DNA of 64,000 nt from Streptomyces sp. ICBB 8177. Lineage in GTDB: Bacteria; Actinomycetota; Actinomycetes; Streptomycetales; Streptomycetaceae. The position numbers were made by a program, and so were the translations under genes. Below the pieces are notes generated by a model that was given only the letters and a program-made list of their open reading frames with translations, had not been told where the DNA came from and did no database searches. Of the stretch, positions 24,445 through 33,038 are shown piece by piece. The number at the start of each line of letters is the position of its first letter. Position 1 is the stretch's first letter. The DNA is taken from the NCBI RefSeq assembly GCF_003144095.1, contig NZ_NSKH01000024.1, positions 70,253 through 134,252 of the forward strand, in the 5' to 3' direction.

Positions 24445-24861
24445 ATGCCCAGTCACACTTCGGCGCTCCGACACCAGGGGGCTCGTGCGTCGGCGCGGCC
24501 CGCTTCCGGCCGTTCCATGGCCTCCTGGGCGGTTCCGGCCTCCCTGGCCGTGGTCTACATGCTGTACACGGTCTTCCTGGCCGGGAACAACGGCTACACC
24601 GGTGGCCAGGGCTGGTTGATGGGCTTCATCTCCGCGATCGTCGTCTTCGCGCTGTGCTTCGCGATCGGGCGGCTCCAGCACCGGGTGCAGCCGGAGACGG
24701 CCTCGGCGCTGTACGCGGTCGTCTTCGGCTGCGCGATGGGCTGGCTGCTCAGCCTGAGCGGCCAGACCTGGCTCAAGGCGGGTCTCCTCGGCCTGGCCCT
24801 GGCGATCTCGATGGGGGTGGCGATCTTCTACATCGACCACTCGCACCGGCGCGCCGTCTGA
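24445..24861 (+). CDS. Small integral membrane protein of unknown function
   Basis: A 138-aa protein with a 28-residue hydrophilic, basic N-terminus followed by about four transmembrane helices (SWAVPASLAVVYMLYTVFLA, GFISAIVVFALCFAIG, ALYAVVFGCAMGWLL, GLLGLALAISMGVAIFYI) and a short charged C-terminus (DHSHRRAV). GAGAGGAG lies 6-7 nt before the ATG. No conserved motif recognised. It is monocistronic, with a terminator hairpin directly after the stop. Confidence 0.8.
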   Translation: MPSHTSALRHQGARASARPASGRSMASWAVPASLAVVYMLYTVFLAGNNGYTGGQGWLMGFISAIVVFALCFAIGRLQHRVQPETASALYAVVFGCAMGWLLSLSGQTWLKAGLLGLALAISMGVAIFYIDHSHRRAV

Positions 24862-24880
24862 CCGGGGCGCGGCGCCCCGG
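24862..24880 (+). terminator. Hairpin terminator after the small membrane protein gene
   Basis: An 8-bp perfect stem (CCGGGGCG / CGCCCCGG) with a 3-nt loop begins at the base after the TGA stop. Confidence 0.6.
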
Positions 24881-25042
24881 ATCCGGTCAGGACCATGTCG
24901 GCCCCGGCCGCCGCGCAGCACCCGGTCGAGGACGGAATCCCAGTGCTGACGACACCGTCGGCGTGCGTGCGCCGGACGGCCGGACGGGACGGCGCCCCGG
25001 TGATGGCATGGCCGGACGGCAGGCGCGCAAGGGGTCGGGGAC

Positions 25043-25090
25043 GGAGTCGGCACCGCCCGGCCCGTTCACGGACCGGGCGGTGCCGACTCC
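25043..25090 (-). terminator. Very strong hairpin terminator of the glucoamylase gene
   Basis: A 22-bp stem with a single C-A mismatch and a TTCA loop (25043-25064 with 25069-25090) ends 2 bp beyond the TAA stop of the reverse-strand glucoamylase gene. Confidence 0.85.
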
Positions 25091-25091
25091 C

Positions 25092-27587
25092 TTACCGCCA
25101 GGTGTCGTTGAGCGTGACGGATCCGGAAGCGCCCGTGGTGTACGAGCGGTTGGGGTCGCTCTCCCAGGTGATCGAGCCGTCCGGGTTCTTCTTGATGTAC
25201 TTGTACTGGAACGCGGTGTTCGCCGGCAGACTCACCGTCCCGCTCCACACCGGGTAGCCGGCCGAGGACAGCGGCACGGCGGCGCCGGTGTTCCAGTCGC
25301 CGAGCGCGGGGATCGAGCCGACGACGTAGATGTTCTGCCCCCAGGTGGTGGTGGCGTTCTCGTCGAAGGTGACGGCGACCTGGGCGGTGGGGTTGCCGTT
25401 CGCGTAGCGCTGGGCCACGATCGCCGGGGTCTCCACCGTCTTGCCCGCCGAGATGTCGATCGCCAGGCGCACGTACTGCGCCATCGCCCACATCAGCGGG
25501 GTGGCGGAGTTGTCCGGCTTGCCCTGGGTGAAGCCGTCGGCGCTCGCGGTCGGCCATATCTGCTCGGAGATCTGGTAGCCGTCGTTCGCGGCGTTTGCCA
25601 TGCTGGAGAGCATCGCCTTGGCGTCGGTCGCGTCGCCGGTCTGCACGTCGTACTCGCCGCGTTCACCGCTGAGCACCGGCCACACCCGGCCGATGCCCTG
25701 GCCGGTGTAGTCGCCGCCGGTCGAGGTCTCGCCGTAGCCGTCGTGGTTGTAGCGGCCCCAGTAGGTGCCCTCGCCGGGGATGGTGGTCTTGATGGTGGCG
25801 TCCACGGCCGCCAGCGAGTTGGTGATCCGGGAGGAGTCGGCGGGCTTCACGCCCAGCCGGGACAGCTCCAGGAACCCGGCGTCCACGATGGAGCGCTCGT
25901 CGTAACCCCCTCCGCCGTTGGCGATGTTGACGGTGTCGCCGTTGTCCGGGTTGCCGTTGGGCGTGATGCGCACGTAGTACGAGCCGCCCGCGAGGGAGCC
26001 GGTGGTCGTGTAGGTGTCGGTGTCCACGGCGGCCTGGATGGAGTCGGCCTTGGCGAGGTAGATCGTGGCCTTGGCGGACGCGCCGTTGGCGGTGGCGATG
26101 TTCGCGGCGCAGACCAGGCCCGCGACCTCCGCGGCCATGGTGGAGGGCGAGTAGCCGCCGTTCTCCTCCCAGCGCTCCTCACCGGTTGCGGGGCCGTTGG
26201 CGACGAGGTAGTCGGCGAGCAGCTGGACCTTCGACCAGGTGGCGGCGTCGGACCTGCCGAGCTGGTAGGCGAGGACGATGGGGAAGGCGACCTGGTCCTC
26301 CTGGACGCCGCCCCACTCCTGGGTGCCGTCCAGCCAGCTGTTCTGCTTGACGTAGCCGGTGGAGGTCTCCTCGTACTGGAAGATGTAGTTCAGCGCGTCG
26401 TTGGCGTCCGTGCTGTCGCCCGCGGCCAGCAGCGCGGTCGCCATCTGGTACTCGTCGCGTGTCCACACCAGGTGGTAGCCGTGCTGTCCCGCGCTGTCGG
26501 CGCTGACGCTCGCACCCCACGGCGTGACGGGCGCGGCGACGAAGCCTCCGGTGTACGTCTTGTCCTCGTCGGCCTTGACCTCCATCAAGGAGACCTCGTA
26601 CTGCTCCTTGAGCTTGGGATCGCCGGTGACGGAGGACGGCGGGGCGTGCAGCCCGGACTGCCAGCTGTGCCAGCCGGAGCGGAAGGCGCTCTCGGCGGCG
26701 GAGAAGCCCGCGTTCAGCGAGGCGGTGGCGGCGGAGACCGCGGCGCTCTGGCTGGTGTCGAAGGCGAGCGCGAGCGTGAAGGTGGTCGTGCCGCCGGAGG
26801 CCACCGGGATGCGCGCGGTCTGCGTGATGTGCCCGGCGCTGGTCGCCGACTGGCCTGCCGTGGTCAGTTGATGACTGGCCGTCAGTTCCTGTGCGCCGTC
26901 GCCGGAGGTTCCCGCGTAACCGGTGGAGGTCTGGGTGAAGCCGGTGGAGGCGGCGAGCGCGCTCGACACACCGTTGCCGGAGGCGGTCAGGTCGCCCGAG
27001 GCGCTGTCGGTGCCACCGGTGTTGCCCATGCCGTCGTTGCCGAGCGCCGGGTCGTACTGCGCGTACAGCGACAGCGGGGAGGAGGAGAGGTTGTCGAAGG
27101 TGGTCCTGACCAGGATCACCGAGCGGGCCGGGTCGGCCACGTAGGTCTTGGTGATCGTGTAGGCGCCGTTCTTCGCGGTGTTGGTCTGCGTCCACTCCAG
27201 CGAGGTGGGGTCGGCCAGCGCGATGGCGTGGCTGGTGTCGGACACCTCGTCACCGGTGAAGGTGGAGCCGTCGGTGACGTAGTACTGGAGGCCGAACGTG
27301 TCGGGGTTGTCCGGCCGGGGGTAGAAGGCGTTCTCCAGTTCGCCGTCACCGACGGTGTACCAGACCTTGGAGGCGGTCGCGTTGCCGGACACCGCGTCGG
27401 CGAAGCCCTGAACGCTGGGTTCGTTCCAGTACGCGTCGGCGCCCGGCGCGCCGGGGGCGGAGGCCGCGGCGGCGGGTGCCGACGAGGCCACGAGGGCGGC
27501 GGCGGCCACACTGACCGCCGCCGTGAACAGGGATGTCGCGCGACGCCATTGCCGCGTCCCGTGTGTGGACATGGAGGGGTAAGCCAT
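25092..27587 (-). CDS. Secreted glucoamylase/glucodextranase (GH15) with C-terminal CBM20
   Basis: An 831-aa exoenzyme that releases glucose from starch-type glucans outside the cell. A signal peptide (about residues 1-45) ends in an AAAA-SAP region. The N-terminal beta-domain (about 50-310) has YWNEPSVQGFADAV and GDGELENAFYPR. The (alpha/alpha)6 GH15 catalytic domain (about 320-720) carries YHLVWTRDEYQMA, LDGTQEWGGVQEDQVAFP and the GEYDVQTGD region. The C-terminal 100 residues are a starch-binding CBM20: TTWGQNIYVVGSIPALGDWN and FQYKYIKKNPDGSITWE. The start is uncertain: ATG 27587 or ATG 27572, neither with a well-spaced ribosome site. Confidence 0.9.
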   Translation of the reverse strand: MAYPSMSTHGTRQWRRATSLFTAAVSVAAAALVASSAPAAAASAPGAPGADAYWNEPSVQGFADAVSGNATASKVWYTVGDGELENAFYPRPDNPDTFGLQYYVTDGSTFTGDEVSDTSHAIALADPTSLEWTQTNTAKNGAYTITKTYVADPARSVILVRTTFDNLSSSPLSLYAQYDPALGNDGMGNTGGTDSASGDLTASGNGVSSALAASTGFTQTSTGYAGTSGDGAQELTASHQLTTAGQSATSAGHITQTARIPVASGGTTTFTLALAFDTSQSAAVSAATASLNAGFSAAESAFRSGWHSWQSGLHAPPSSVTGDPKLKEQYEVSLMEVKADEDKTYTGGFVAAPVTPWGASVSADSAGQHGYHLVWTRDEYQMATALLAAGDSTDANDALNYIFQYEETSTGYVKQNSWLDGTQEWGGVQEDQVAFPIVLAYQLGRSDAATWSKVQLLADYLVANGPATGEERWEENGGYSPSTMAAEVAGLVCAANIATANGASAKATIYLAKADSIQAAVDTDTYTTTGSLAGGSYYVRITPNGNPDNGDTVNIANGGGGYDERSIVDAGFLELSRLGVKPADSSRITNSLAAVDATIKTTIPGEGTYWGRYNHDGYGETSTGGDYTGQGIGRVWPVLSGERGEYDVQTGDATDAKAMLSSMANAANDGYQISEQIWPTASADGFTQGKPDNSATPLMWAMAQYVRLAIDISAGKTVETPAIVAQRYANGNPTAQVAVTFDENATTTWGQNIYVVGSIPALGDWNTGAAVPLSSAGYPVWSGTVSLPANTAFQYKYIKKNPDGSITWESDPNRSYTTGASGSVTLNDTWR

Positions 27588-27647
27588 CCTCTCGGTCGCC
27601 GTGCTCGGCGGGGCTGCGGGCGTGAGCGTGCTCCGGCGGCGACCAAC

Positions 27648-27660
27648 TGTCAAGGCTTGA
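27648..27660 (-). promoter_or_regulatory. Candidate -35 box and small palindrome upstream of glucoamylase
   Basis: On the reverse strand TTGACA (27653-27648) overlaps the palindrome TCAAG-G-CTTGA (27650-27660), about 65 bp before the glucoamylase start. A matching -10 is weak. Sugar-responsive repressors often bind over such sites, but no match to a known operator is claimed. Confidence 0.3.
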
Positions 27661-27795
27661 AGCGAACATCACCCTGCGGCGAGGTCATGCGTTCACGAGA
27701 TGGAGACAAGGGTCGGGGCCGCCGAGTGGTACCGGCCGGGCCGCCCCGGCTCCTATGATTGCGCCGTACAACACCGCGAGTCGAAGGGGCAGTTG

Positions 27796-28608
27796 ATGGC
27801 TGACGAGCATTCAGAGGTGGACCAGACCCGGCCGAGCATCGCTCGCGTCTACGACTACCTGCTGGGCGGCAAGGACAACTACGCCGTCGACCGGGTGATC
27901 GGCGACCGCTTCAAGTACGACCTGCCGGGATCGGTGGCGATCGCGCACGCCAACCGCCAGGCGCTGGTTCGCGGAGTGCGGACCATCGCCCTGGAGACCG
28001 GGGTGCGGCAGTTCATCGACATGGGAAGTGGTCTGCCCACCGCCGACAACGTCCACCAGGTCGCCCAGCGGCACGCCCCCGGCTCTCGCGTGGTGTACGT
28101 CGACAGCGACCCGATCGTGCTCGCCCACGGCCGCGCGCTGCTGGTGCAGAACGACGACACCCGGGTCATCCGCGGCGACATCCGCGACTACGAGGCCATC
28201 CGCCACAACCCGGAGACCACCAAGCTCATCGACTTCGACCAGCCGGTCGCCGTCGTCCTCAGCGCCGTGCTGCACCACCTCAACGACGACGAGAACCCGA
28301 ACGAGGTGGTCGCGTACTGGCGGGAGCAGGTGGTGCCGGGCAGTTACGTCTTCATCAGCCACTTCCGCAGCGGCCACAACGAGGAGACCGCCGAGGCGGA
28401 GCGGCTGCTCCAGGAGACCTTCGGGCGCGGCCGGTGGCGCACCGACGAGGAGATCAGGGACCTGTTCGACGGGTTCGAGCTGCTGCCCCCCGGCGTCGTG
28501 CAGGCGTCCCACTGGCGCCCCGACGAGGAGGCGGACATCCCGCGGATCGGCCAGGAGGCCTCCGTGTGGGAGCAGTTGATCGCGGCGGGACTCGCGGTCA
28601 AGCGGTAA
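27796..28608 (+). CDS. SAM-dependent methyltransferase, Methyltransf_19 family (copy 1)
   Basis: A 270-aa protein. The family start RPSIARVYDYLLGGKDNYAV is at residues 12-31. The SAM-binding motif FIDMGSGLPT and acidic strand VVYVDSDP follow. Then VVLSAVLHHLNDDENP, and near the C-terminus FDGFELLPPGVV and WRP. This PF04672-type family is greatly expanded in streptomycetes; substrates are unknown. GAAGGGG lies upstream of ATG. It is convergent with a PAS-GAF-SpoIIE phosphatase. A paralogue lies at 42613-43419, also next to a signalling gene. Confidence 0.9.
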   Translation: MADEHSEVDQTRPSIARVYDYLLGGKDNYAVDRVIGDRFKYDLPGSVAIAHANRQALVRGVRTIALETGVRQFIDMGSGLPTADNVHQVAQRHAPGSRVVYVDSDPIVLAHGRALLVQNDDTRVIRGDIRDYEAIRHNPETTKLIDFDQPVAVVLSAVLHHLNDDENPNEVVAYWREQVVPGSYVFISHFRSGHNEETAEAERLLQETFGRGRWRTDEEIRDLFDGFELLPPGVVQASHWRPDEEADIPRIGQEASVWEQLIAAGLAVKR

Positions 28609-28638
28609 CGCCGCCGGGTGGTCACGCGGTAACCGGCG

Positions 28639-30804
28639 CTATTCCTGCGGCAGTCGTTCCATCCGGGAGACCAGCAGCGCCACGTCGTCCGGGTCCGCCG
28701 CGTGGCGCAGGCTGTGCAGCAGCACGTCGCAGGTGTCCTGGAGCGGGCGCCGCGGCCGGTCCAGCAGCCGCAGCAGTTCCGCGAGGCGGTCGTCGAGCGG
28801 CTGGTCGCGGGTCTCCACCAGCCCGTCGGTGTAGAGCACCAGCTGGTCGCCGGGGGCGAGTTGGAGTTCGACCGACTCGAACGGGACGCCGCCCACGCCC
28901 AGCGGCGCGCCGGTGGGCAGCTCCAGCAGCTCCGGGGGGCGTCCCGGCCGGGCCAGCACGGGCGGCAGATGGCCCGCGTTGGCGATGTGGCAGCACATGG
29001 TCCGCGGGTCGTAGACGGCGTAGACGCAGGTCGCGATGGGGCGTTCGAGGCCGTCGGTGATGCGGTCGAGGTGGGTGAGGACGGCGGCGGGCTCCAGGTC
29101 GAGTTCGGCCAGGGTCCTGGTGGCGGTGCGCACCTGGCCCATCGTGGCGGCGGCGCCGATGCCGCTGCCCATCACGTCGCCGACGACCAGCGCCGTGCGG
29201 TCCCCGGACAGCGAGATGACGTCGAACCAGTCGCCGCCGACCTGGCTCGGTCCCTGCGCGGGCTCGTAGCGGTAGGCGATCTCCAGGCCGGGCCGGTCCG
29301 GCGGCTGGTGCGGCAGCAGGTGCCGCTGGAGGGTCAGCGCGGCCTGCCGCTGGCTCTGGTACCAGCGGGCGTTGTCGATGCAGACGGCGGCCCGGGCCGC
29401 GAGTTCGCACGCGAGCGCGACGTCATCACTGGTGAACGGCAGCGGGTTGCGGGCCCGCTTCAGGTCGAGCGCGCCCAGCACCTCGCCGCGCGCGATCAGC
29501 GGCACCGCCAGGTAGGAGTGCACGCCCGCCTGCTCCAGCAGCGCCACCGCGTCCGCGTCGCGGGCGATGCGCCGCAGGTCCGCATCGGTCACCTGCGACA
29601 CGAGCACCGGCCGGCCGGTCTTGGCGCACCGGGTCACCAGCCGGTCGGGACCGTACTTGGCGACCTCGCCCGGAGGGTCGGCGGCGCGCACGGCGAGGGT
29701 GGGGTGCGCGGCGGCCACCGCCAGCGCCCGGAAGACGGTGGCCTCGCCCTCCTCGGTGGCGTTCACCGCGAAGGTGCGCTGCCCGCCCAGGACGGTGTCC
29801 AGCACGTCCACCGCGGCCACGTCCGCGAGCGCGGGCACGCACAGGTCGGCGAGTTCGTGGGCGGTGCGGTCCAGATCCAGGGTGGTCCCGACGCGCTTGG
29901 AGGCGTCGGCGATCAGCGCGAGCCGCTGCCGGGCCTGGGCCGCCTCGGTGGCCGCCCGGTGCCGTTCGCTGACGTCGATGACGGAGGTGGCGAGGCCCAG
30001 GACGCGGCCGGTGGAGTCCTCCAGCCGGTAGTACGACACCGACCAGGCGCGGTCGCCGCCCGACGCCTCCGGGTCCATCCGGCCGACCGCGTACTGGTCC
30101 AGCAGCGGTGTGCCGGTGGCCAGGACGTGGCGCATCGCGGCCTCGATCGAGTCGACGTCCAGCCCGGAGAGCACCTCGCGCACGTGGCGACCGACGTGTG
30201 CCTCGGCGGGCTTGCCGTTGATGCGTTCCAGGGCCGGGTTGACGGTGACGTACCGCAGGTCGGTGTCGAGGACGGCGAGCCCGATCGGGGACTGGGAGAC
30301 CAGCCGGACCGACAGCGCGAGGTCGGTCTCCACCTGGCGGACGGTGACCTCGGCGGCGGCCAGGCCCAGGGCGTAGCGGCGGCCGCCGGCGTCCTCCAGG
30401 CGCATGTTGCGGAACTCGGCGAAGCGGGTGCTGCCGTCCTTGTGGCGGATCGGGAAGACGCCGGCCCAGCTGCCGCTGCCGCCCATCACACGTTCGAACA
30501 GGCCGATGGCGAGCTGAAGGTGTTCCTCGCCGACCATGATCTTCCCGGCGAACTGGCCCAGCGCCTCCTGGGCGGTGTAGCCGAACAGGTCCTCTGCCTG
30601 CGGGCTCCACAGCTCGATCCGCCCGTCGGCGTCCAGCACGACCGCGGCGACGCCCAGGACGTCGAGCAGTCCTCCGGGTGCGTCGGTGCCGAGCAGCGGG
30701 GCCTCGGGGCTCGCGAGCGCTCCGGAGGCCGGGGGCCGTCCGCGGCCGGGCGGCGGGTTGTCGTCGCCCTCCCGGCCGGTCCGGAGCGGTTCGGTGGCAC
30801 CCAA
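28639..30804 (-). CDS. PAS-PAS-GAF-SpoIIE protein phosphatase
   Basis: A 721-aa cytosolic sensor phosphatase. PAS1 (about 50-160: VVLDADGRIELWSPQAEDLFGYT), PAS2 (about 175-290, ending in VIDVSERHRAA), GAF (about 315-475: HELADLCVPALADVAAVD to LDLKRARNPLPF) and a PP2C/SpoIIE domain (about 500-715: LQRHLLPHQPP, GGDWFDVISL, VVGDVMGSG, TDGLVETR and DPDDVALLV). The metal-binding aspartates are present. Such proteins dephosphorylate anti-sigma-factor antagonists. There is no HATPase domain, unlike the second SpoIIE protein in this window. The start is tentative (TTG 30804). Confidence 0.85.
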   Translation of the reverse strand: MGATEPLRTGREGDDNPPPGRGRPPASGALASPEAPLLGTDAPGGLLDVLGVAAVVLDADGRIELWSPQAEDLFGYTAQEALGQFAGKIMVGEEHLQLAIGLFERVMGGSGSWAGVFPIRHKDGSTRFAEFRNMRLEDAGGRRYALGLAAAEVTVRQVETDLALSVRLVSQSPIGLAVLDTDLRYVTVNPALERINGKPAEAHVGRHVREVLSGLDVDSIEAAMRHVLATGTPLLDQYAVGRMDPEASGGDRAWSVSYYRLEDSTGRVLGLATSVIDVSERHRAATEAAQARQRLALIADASKRVGTTLDLDRTAHELADLCVPALADVAAVDVLDTVLGGQRTFAVNATEEGEATVFRALAVAAAHPTLAVRAADPPGEVAKYGPDRLVTRCAKTGRPVLVSQVTDADLRRIARDADAVALLEQAGVHSYLAVPLIARGEVLGALDLKRARNPLPFTSDDVALACELAARAAVCIDNARWYQSQRQAALTLQRHLLPHQPPDRPGLEIAYRYEPAQGPSQVGGDWFDVISLSGDRTALVVGDVMGSGIGAAATMGQVRTATRTLAELDLEPAAVLTHLDRITDGLERPIATCVYAVYDPRTMCCHIANAGHLPPVLARPGRPPELLELPTGAPLGVGGVPFESVELQLAPGDQLVLYTDGLVETRDQPLDDRLAELLRLLDRPRRPLQDTCDVLLHSLRHAADPDDVALLVSRMERLPQE

Positions 30805-30993
30805 TGTCCCAGGACCCCCATCCGTCTGCGGCGACGCCTGCGCGGATCGGCACGGACCGGCCCGGTCCGAACCGGTCGTCCCCCTCTCGGTCGCGCGGAC
30901 GCGGGTGGGCCGGCGGGCCGGCGTGGCCCGCCGCCTCCCATGGTGCTCCGCGCCACGCCCGGACGCAGCCCGGGCGATCGGTAAATTCTGCGC

Positions 30994-31128
30994 ATGGTGA
31001 CCGTCCTGGTCAACGGTCCGTCCGGGGCGGGCCACCGCGCGCCGGACGGGCCGGGGGCCGCCGGGCCGCGCGCAGGCGTTCGTCCCCGCGCGCACTCGCA
31101 GCGCGTCGGGGCGCCTGGCATCGTCTGA
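30994..31128 (+). pseudogene. Truncated P-loop protein remnant with leaderless promoter
   Basis: A 44-codon frame starting MVTVLVNGPSGAG. This is the start of a P-loop kinase or phosphotransferase (family pattern V-L-V-N-G-P-S-x-A-G-K-S/T), but the Lys is replaced by His and the rest has no similarity, ending in TGA after 44 codons. TAAATT lies exactly 6 nt before the ATG, a good leaderless -10. It is probably the stump of a deleted gene, with the BKACE gene now 3 bp behind it. Confidence 0.5.
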
Positions 31129-31131
31129 GGC

Positions 31132-31860
31132 ATGTTGCAGGTGTGTCTGAACGGTGCCCGTACCCGGGGCGACTTGCGGCGGCTGCCGGTGTCGGCGGAC
31201 GAGCTGGCCGCGCAGGCCGCGCGGGCCGTCGCGGCGGGGGCCCGGGACGTCCACCTCCACCCGAAGGACGAGGACGGCGCCGACTCGCTCCAGCCGCGCG
31301 ACGTGGCCCGGGCGGTCGAGGCGGTCCGGCGCGCCGTGCCCGAGGGCGTGCCGGTCGGCGTCACCACGGGCGCGTGGGCGGTACCGCAGCCGCAGGAGCG
31401 GGCGGCCCTGGTGCGGTCGTGGACCGTGCTGCCCGACCACGCCTCGGTCAACTGGCACGAGGACGGCGCGGAGCCGGTCGCGCGGGCCCTGCTGGAGCGC
31501 GGCGTGGGCGTCGAGGCGGGCGTCTGGTCCGGCGGCGACGCGGCCGATCGCTTCCTGCGCTCGCCGCTGGCCGGCCAGGTGCTGCGGGTGCTGGCCGAAG
31601 TCGTCGACACCGATCCGCGGACCGCGCCGCAGACCGCTTCGGCCCTGGTGTCGAAGCTCGCGGCGGCCGTCGCGGCGCCGATCCTGCTGCACGGTGAGGG
31701 GGCGGGCGCCTGGCCGGTGCTGCGGCTGGCGGTGCGCATGGAGCTGGACACCCGGATCGGCCTGGAGGACGTCCTCGAACTGCCCGACGGGTCGGTGGCC
31801 AAGGACAACGCGGCGCTGGTGGCGGCGGCCCGCGACCTGATCCGCACCGGGGGCCGCTAG
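31132..31860 (+). CDS. BKACE (DUF849) family beta-keto acid cleavage enzyme
   Basis: A 242-aa TIM-barrel protein. The zinc-ligand H-x-H is in DVHLHPKDEDG, and VGVTTGAW, SVNWHEDG, VEAGVWSG and PILLHGEGAG follow the family pattern. The enzymes cleave 3-keto acids with acetyl-CoA. It is shorter than the archetypal 270-310-aa members; this short form is common in actinomycetes. There is no ribosome site; TGAGG is just upstream of ATG. Substrate unknown. Same strand as the PHP gene 45 bp downstream. Confidence 0.75.
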   Translation: MLQVCLNGARTRGDLRRLPVSADELAAQAARAVAAGARDVHLHPKDEDGADSLQPRDVARAVEAVRRAVPEGVPVGVTTGAWAVPQPQERAALVRSWTVLPDHASVNWHEDGAEPVARALLERGVGVEAGVWSGGDAADRFLRSPLAGQVLRVLAEVVDTDPRTAPQTASALVSKLAAAVAAPILLHGEGAGAWPVLRLAVRMELDTRIGLEDVLELPDGSVAKDNAALVAAARDLIRTGGR

Positions 31861-31905
31861 CCCGGCTCCCGCGCGTCCTCGCCTGTCCTGCGGCACCCTG
31901 GGGGG

Positions 31906-32922
31906 ATGGGCATGGACCCCGTCGACGCGCTGGACCGGATCGCCTTCCTGCTGGAGCGGGGGCAGGCGGCCACGTACCGCGTGAAGGCGTTCCGTACGGC
32001 GGCCAGGGCCGTGGCGGGCATCCCGCGCGACACCCTGCGCCGGCAGGCCGAAGTGGGAACACTGGCCGCGATGGAGGGGCTGGGGCCGAAGACGTCGCAT
32101 GTCGTGGCGGAGGCGCTGGCCGGGCAGACGCCCGGCTATCTCGCCCGGCTGGAGGCCGACGCCGCCGAGCCCCTGACCGAGGACGGCCAGCGGCTGCGAG
32201 AGGCGCTGCGCGGCGACTGCCACACGCACTCCGACTGGTCGGACGGTGGCAGCCCGGTCGAGACGATGGCCCGGGCCGCGGCCACCGAGATCGGCCACGA
32301 GTGGACCGTGCTGACCGACCACTCCCCCAGGCTGACGGTGGCGAACGGGCTGTCCTCCGCGCGGCTGCGCGAGCAGCTCGCCGTGGTGGCCGAGGTGAAC
32401 GAGAAGCTGGCGCCGTTCCGGCTGCTCACCGGCATCGAGTGCGACATCCTCGACGACGGCTCCCTGGACCAGGACCCCGACCTTCTCGCCGAGCTGGACG
32501 TGGTGGTCGCCTCGGCCCACTCCAAGCTGCGGATGGACCCGCCCGCGATGACCCGGCGGCTGGTCAGGGCGGTCAGCGATCCGCTGGTCGACGTGCTGGG
32601 GCACTGCACCGGGAGGCTGGTCACCGGCCGCGGCCGTCCCCCGTCCCGCTTCGACGCCGCCGAGGTCTTCGCCGCCTGCGCCGAGCACGGCACGGCCGTC
32701 GAGATCAACAGCCGTCCCGACCGGCTCGACCCGCCCCGCGCGCTCCTGCGTCAGGCGCTCGATGCGGGTGTGCTGTTCGCCGTCGACAGCGACGCCCACG
32801 CTCCCGGCCAGCTGGACTGGCAGGTCTTCGGCTGCGCCCGGGCAGAGGAGTGCGGGGTGCCGGCCGAACGCGTCGTGACCACGTGGGACGTCGACCGGCT
32901 GCTCGCCTGGACCGCCGCCTGA
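31906..32922 (+). CDS. HhH-PHP protein resembling PolX without the polymerase domain
   Basis: A 338-aa protein. Residues about 1-95 are a helix-hairpin-helix region like the PolX N-terminus (RIAFLLERGQAATYRVKAFR and GLGPKTSHVVAEAL). Residues about 105-330 are a PHP metal-phosphoesterase: DCHTHSDWSDGG (two metal His and Asp), TDHSPRL, TGIECDIL, ASAHSKL, LGHCTGR and VDSDAHAP. The nucleotidyltransferase (PolX) domain that sits between the two in the complete enzyme is absent. GGGGGG precedes ATG. Likely a nuclease or phosphatase. A complete PolX is at 38823-40562. Confidence 0.85.
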   Translation: MGMDPVDALDRIAFLLERGQAATYRVKAFRTAARAVAGIPRDTLRRQAEVGTLAAMEGLGPKTSHVVAEALAGQTPGYLARLEADAAEPLTEDGQRLREALRGDCHTHSDWSDGGSPVETMARAAATEIGHEWTVLTDHSPRLTVANGLSSARLREQLAVVAEVNEKLAPFRLLTGIECDILDDGSLDQDPDLLAELDVVVASAHSKLRMDPPAMTRRLVRAVSDPLVDVLGHCTGRLVTGRGRPPSRFDAAEVFAACAEHGTAVEINSRPDRLDPPRALLRQALDAGVLFAVDSDAHAPGQLDWQVFGCARAEECGVPAERVVTTWDVDRLLAWTAA

Positions 32923-33038
32923 CGCCACGCCGGCACCCGCGGACGCCAGGTCCGATTTCCGCCGGCGACGACCCCGCGCCGCCCGCAGGATGGTGAGTGC
33001 GGCACAGTGGACCACCTAGGACGGAAGAGGGACCTGCC

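Noticed and set aside
24895..25257. Open frame between the small membrane protein and glucoamylase genes
   Set aside because: It overlaps the terminator hairpin and the end of the glucoamylase gene on the opposite strand, and shows no domain.
24408..27758. Very long open frame on the + strand opposite the glucoamylase gene
   Set aside because: It is the GC-rich shadow of the reverse-strand GH15-CBM20 gene. Composition is Gly/Val/Arg-rich without any domain.
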